A program made the translations under genes and the position numbers. The notes below the pieces were generated by a model. That model was not told where the DNA came from, ran no database searches, and saw only the letters and a program-made list of their open reading frames with translations. Positions 60,962 through 64,000 of a stretch of DNA of 64,000 nt are shown here, piece after piece. Source of the stretch: Mycobacterium colombiense (lineage in GTDB: Bacteria > Actinomycetota > Actinomycetes > Mycobacteriales > Mycobacteriaceae); the NCBI RefSeq assembly GCF_001672755.1, contig NZ_LZKI01000073.1, forward strand, positions 62,001-126,000, in the 5' to 3' direction. Within the stretch, counting starts at the first letter, position 1, and each line of letters opens with the position of its first letter.

Positions 60962-62400
60962 CCGCCACCGCCCAGGCCGGCCGCAGGCCCACCGGGGGCC
61001 TGGCCCGGAGCCGGACCCGGCAACGGACCGAACGCGCTTCCGGGAGCGGGGCCGGGCGCGGGAGCGGCGCCCGCCGGCGCCGGTTGGCCCGGCCCGGGAG
61101 CGGCCTGCGGGGCCGTCGGGACCAGCAGGGCCTGCAGGTCAGCCGGGTTCTGGGCGGCGGGCGGCGTCTGCGCGCCCTTGGCCGGGATCCAGGTCAGCTG
61201 TGGTACCGGGGTCGCCGACTTGGCCTGCGTCTCCGGGGTGTCGTAGATGATCTGGCCCTTGTACGCCGTGATCGTGTTGAGCGGGTGGAACATCAGCGGC
61301 GGGTAGTTCACGGTGAGCCGGCGTAGCACCGGTCCCAGTCGCTCCCGGCAGAGCTCGGCCCGCTTGAAGTAGTCGGGCGCCCTTGGGCCCCCGGCGGTTT
61401 CGAAGGATCCACCGCAGATGAACTGCACGGGGTTGGCGAATTCCGGTATCGACAACAGACCGTTGAGCGTGCCCTGCGCGGGGTCGTAGATGTTGTAGAA
61501 ATTGGCGATACCCGGGCCCGCGACGTGCAGCACCTGCTCGATGTTGTCGCTCTGGTCGCTGAGCGTCTTCGCGAAATCGTTGAGGTTGTTGACCGTATCG
61601 ACGATCGTCGAGTTGTTCTCGTGCAGGAAACCCCGGATGTCCGACAACGCCTTGTTGAGGGTGCCCAGCGTGGTGTCGAGGTGGCGCGAACTGTCGGCGA
61701 GCACCTGCGACACCGAGGCGACGTTGCCGGCGAACTGGACAATCTGCTCGTTGCTGGACGAGAGCGCGTTTACCAGTACCTGCAGGTTTTTCACCGTGCC
61801 GAAGATGTCGCCGCGCGAATCCCCAAGCCGCCCAGCGGCTTGCGAGAGCTCACGCAACGCGTTGTGGAAGGACTGGCCCTTGCCGTCGAAAGTGTCGGCG
61901 GCCTGGTTGATCGCGGCACCCAGGGGGCCCTGCATCGATCCGGCCGTGGGTCCGAGTTGCACGGCCAGCTGGGTCAGCGACTCCTTGACTTCGTCCCATT
62001 CCACCGGGACCGCGGTGCGGCCCAGGCCGATGCTGGCGCCGTCGGACATCTCCGGACCGCTGGTGTACGCCGGTGTCAGCTGAATGAACCGGGCCGCCAC
62101 CAGGTTTGGCGACATGATGATCGCCTTGGCATCCTTCGGTATCTTCACGTCCTTGCTCACCGACATGGTGATCTTGACGTCGGAAGGCCGCGGGTCGATC
62201 GTGTCGATGGTGCCGACCGGCACACCCAGGACGCGCACCTGGTCACCGGGGTACAGGCCGACCGCGGAGGCGAAGTAGCCGACGATCTTGCGGTTGTTCG
62301 CTTGCGACGAAAGCACGTACACGCCACCCACCAGCACCGCGACGAGCGCGATGATGGTGGCGTAGCGCAGCCCCCTGCTGCCGAGGATCCGCTGCGTCAT
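60958..62400 (-). CDS. mce4D: Mce4D
   Basis: A 480-residue MCE-family subunit. Membrane helix at about 12-30 (IIALVAVLVGGVYVLSS), MCE domain to about 125 (VGYFASAVGLYPGDQVRVLG), helical region to about 330, then a C-terminal Ala/Pro/Gly-rich tail of about 75 residues. The tail makes it longer than the M. tuberculosis protein (about 451). Both ends overlap neighbours by four bases. Confidence 0.96.
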   Translation of the reverse strand: MTQRILGSRGLRYATIIALVAVLVGGVYVLSSQANNRKIVGYFASAVGLYPGDQVRVLGVPVGTIDTIDPRPSDVKITMSVSKDVKIPKDAKAIIMSPNLVAARFIQLTPAYTSGPEMSDGASIGLGRTAVPVEWDEVKESLTQLAVQLGPTAGSMQGPLGAAINQAADTFDGKGQSFHNALRELSQAAGRLGDSRGDIFGTVKNLQVLVNALSSSNEQIVQFAGNVASVSQVLADSSRHLDTTLGTLNKALSDIRGFLHENNSTIVDTVNNLNDFAKTLSDQSDNIEQVLHVAGPGIANFYNIYDPAQGTLNGLLSIPEFANPVQFICGGSFETAGGPRAPDYFKRAELCRERLGPVLRRLTVNYPPLMFHPLNTITAYKGQIIYDTPETQAKSATPVPQLTWIPAKGAQTPPAAQNPADLQALLVPTAPQAAPGPGQPAPAGAAPAPGPAPGSAFGPLPGPAPGQAPGGPAAGLGGGG

Positions 62401-63461
62401 GGCGACTTCGGCCTGATCACCCAGCGTTCCTGAATCAGACCACGCAGGTAGTCGGCGAGGCTGGCAGGCATCTTGCCGGGCTGATAGAAGAAGTCGAACA
62501 TGGTCGCAATCAGCGGCGCCGGGATCACGCCGTAGACGTTGACGTTGAATCCGGGACCCGAACCGACGACCTCACCCAGCTCGGTGGCGTAGGTGGGCAG
62601 CCGCTTGAGAGCCTCGGTGATGTAGTCGCGACGCTCGTTGAGGTTGGACAGCACGTCGTTGAGCTTGTTCAGCGCAGGACCGAATTCCTTGCGGTTATCG
62701 GCGACAAAGCCGGAGATCTGCGTGGAAAGGTCCTGGATCCCCGAGATCAACTGACTCAGGGCGCTGCGCCGTTCGTCGAGGGCGGCGAACAACTCGTTAC
62801 CGTCATCGACCAGTTTGTTGACCTGGTCGGCGCGCTGCGACAACACGCCGGTAACCGACTTCGCATGTGCCAGCAGGCTTTGCAGCGCCTCGTCGCGGCG
62901 GTCCAGCGTGCGCGACAGCGACGTCACGCCGTCCAGCGCGCCGCGCAACTGCGGGTTGGCGTCGTGCAACGTGTCGGTCAGGACGTTCAGCGCCTTCTCG
63001 AACTGCGGCTTGTCCAGGTTGTTGGCGTTCTGACCCAGATCCTCGAGCGCGCCGGCGAGCGTGTACGGCGTCGTCGTGCGGCTGAGCGGGATGGTGGTCG
63101 CCTTGCCACCGCCGGCCGGGGTCACCGAGATGGAGCGCTCACCGAGGATGGTGTCGGTGCGGATCGCGGCCAGCGACTGGTCGCCGACCCCGACGTGGCG
63201 ATCGACGCTGAAGCTGATCTTGGCGCTGTCGCCGGCCAGACCCACCGAGGTCACCTTGCCGACCTTGAAGCCCGAAACATAAACGGCGTTGCCGGGATTG
63301 ATGCCGCCGGCGTCGGTGAAATAGGCGTCGTAGATCTTGCCCTGGGGCCAGAACGGTAACCCGGAGTAGCCGAACGCAATGAGCACGACACACACCACCA
63401 GCACCACGCCGAAGATGCCGGTGCGCAGTGGATCGCGCTCACGCCCTGCGTTACTTGACAA
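62397..63461 (-). CDS. mce4C: Mce4C
   Basis: A 354-residue MCE-family subunit. Helix at about 13-33 (GIFGVVLVVCVVLIAFGYSG), MCE domain (YFTDAGGINPGNAVYVSGFKVG), then alpha-helical region with SLSRTLDRRDEALQSLLAHAKS to the end. No Pro-rich tail. Its ATG lies inside the last codons of mce4B (11-bp overlap). Confidence 0.96.
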   Translation of the reverse strand: MSSNAGRERDPLRTGIFGVVLVVCVVLIAFGYSGLPFWPQGKIYDAYFTDAGGINPGNAVYVSGFKVGKVTSVGLAGDSAKISFSVDRHVGVGDQSLAAIRTDTILGERSISVTPAGGGKATTIPLSRTTTPYTLAGALEDLGQNANNLDKPQFEKALNVLTDTLHDANPQLRGALDGVTSLSRTLDRRDEALQSLLAHAKSVTGVLSQRADQVNKLVDDGNELFAALDERRSALSQLISGIQDLSTQISGFVADNRKEFGPALNKLNDVLSNLNERRDYITEALKRLPTYATELGEVVGSGPGFNVNVYGVIPAPLIATMFDFFYQPGKMPASLADYLRGLIQERWVIRPKSP

Positions 63462-64000
63462 AAGCGCACCTGCCCTTGCTGGGATCCACCTGGCCCCCGA
63501 GCGGCAGCAGGATGTCGCTGCCGGCCGGGCCGTTGATCTTGATCGTCACGGAGCAGAAGTAGATGTTGAAGAACGAACCGTAGGCGCCGAGGGCGGACAG
63601 CCGCAGATAGTCCTCGCCCAGCTGCTCGACGTCGTTGTTCACCTCGGCCTTGCGGTTGTCCAGTTCGGTCGCCAGCGGGCGGGTGTTCTCCAGGATGCCC
63701 TGCAGCGGACGCCGCGAATTCTTCAGCAGCTCAGTCAGATCCGTCGTCGTCGAAGCCAGTGGTGGAATGGCACCGGCGATATCGTCCTTGTGCTGGGCCA
63801 GCCCGGTGATCAGTTGTTGCAGCTGATCGACGCTGGTCGAGAATTGTGCGCTGCGTTGGTCCACGGTCGTCAGCACCGTGTTGAGGTTGTTGATCACGTC
63901 GCCGATGAGCTGGTCGCGCTGGCCCAGGGCCGAGGAGAACGCGCTGGTGTCGGCCAGCACATTGGACAACGCGCCACCCTGGCCCTGCAGCAACTGGATG
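63451..64000 (-). CDS. mce4B: Mce4B, 5'-truncated by window edge
   Basis: The C-terminal 182 residues or so of an MCE-family subunit; the start lies beyond base 64,000. Visible are the helical MCE-associated region (LGQRDQLIGDVINNLNTVL, LQQLITGLAQHKDDI) and the conserved C-terminal end with YGSFFNIYFC and the final Cys in KGRCAFVK. The remaining upstream genes expected in the operon are mce4A and yrbE4B/A. Confidence 0.95.
   Translation of the reverse strand, partial: IQLLQGQGGALSNVLADTSAFSSALGQRDQLIGDVINNLNTVLTTVDQRSAQFSTSVDQLQQLITGLAQHKDDIAGAIPPLASTTTDLTELLKNSRRPLQGILENTRPLATELDNRKAEVNNDVEQLGEDYLRLSALGAYGSFFNIYFCSVTIKINGPAGSDILLPLGGQVDPSKGRCAFVK

Overview
The window comes from a GC-rich, slow-grower-type Mycobacterium. 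Gene order, protein lengths and protein motifs match M. tuberculosis family by family, and the chromosome does not look like another actinomycete. The specific species cannot be named from this sequence alone. From 1 to about 32,340 the order is that of the H37Rv block Rv0783c to Rv0756c read in the opposite direction: emrB-like efflux pumps, ptrB, purC, cyp126, purB, ggtA, purD, an aldA dehydrogenase operon, the cyp123/cyp51/ferredoxin/adhB operon, a HIT protein, phoR and phoP, then a tRNA-Thr. From about 48,470 to 64,000 the order is that of Rv3484 to Rv3498c: an LCP-family cell-wall ligase (CpsA), two SDR dehydrogenases, otsA, and the 3' half of the mce4 sterol-import operon. Between these two backbone blocks lies an accessory region.

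The most unusual part is a 6.6-kb integrated element at 32,319-38,993. It sits in the 3' end of tRNA-Thr(TGT) and is bounded by a perfect 28-bp direct repeat. It carries a tyrosine integrase broken by two single-base frameshifts, a perfect 51-bp palindrome, and a compact four-gene operon: a trypsin-like (NAL1-type) protease, a 75-residue protein resembling that protease's N-terminal region, an AAA ATPase, and a subtilisin-like protease. The last two resemble the ATPase+subtilase pair known as IetAS, a plasmid toxin-antitoxin and anti-phage module. The addition of a second protease of another clan with a separate prodomain-like partner is, to my knowledge, not a described arrangement, and this is the best candidate for a new system.

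From 39,000 to 48,200 lie cell-envelope and secreted genes that differ from the H37Rv order: a DUF732 protein, a lytic transglycosylase lipoprotein, a Gly/Pro/Gln repeat protein, an LpqH-like lipoprotein, a secreted trypsin-like protease, an alpha/beta hydrolase, an amidase and a TDT-family exporter.

Several regulatory signals can be read directly. About ten genes have a TANNNT -10 hexamer six or seven bases before the start codon, the mark of leaderless mRNAs. A pair of TGGACA-N2-TGTCC(A/G) inverted repeats lies in the aldA/TetR divergent promoter region. A KstR-type box precedes one SDR operon. A short leaderless upstream reading frame overlaps the LCP gene start. Two other places (about 3,121 and 16,170) are head-to-head scars where a regulator and its divergent neighbour have both lost their 5' ends.

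Functionally the backbone genes cover purine synthesis (purC, purB, purD), sterol and lipid oxidation (three P450s, a 3Fe-4S ferredoxin, several SDRs, Mce4), stress and virulence regulation (PhoPR), trehalose synthesis (OtsA) and cell-wall assembly (LCP, transglycosylase).
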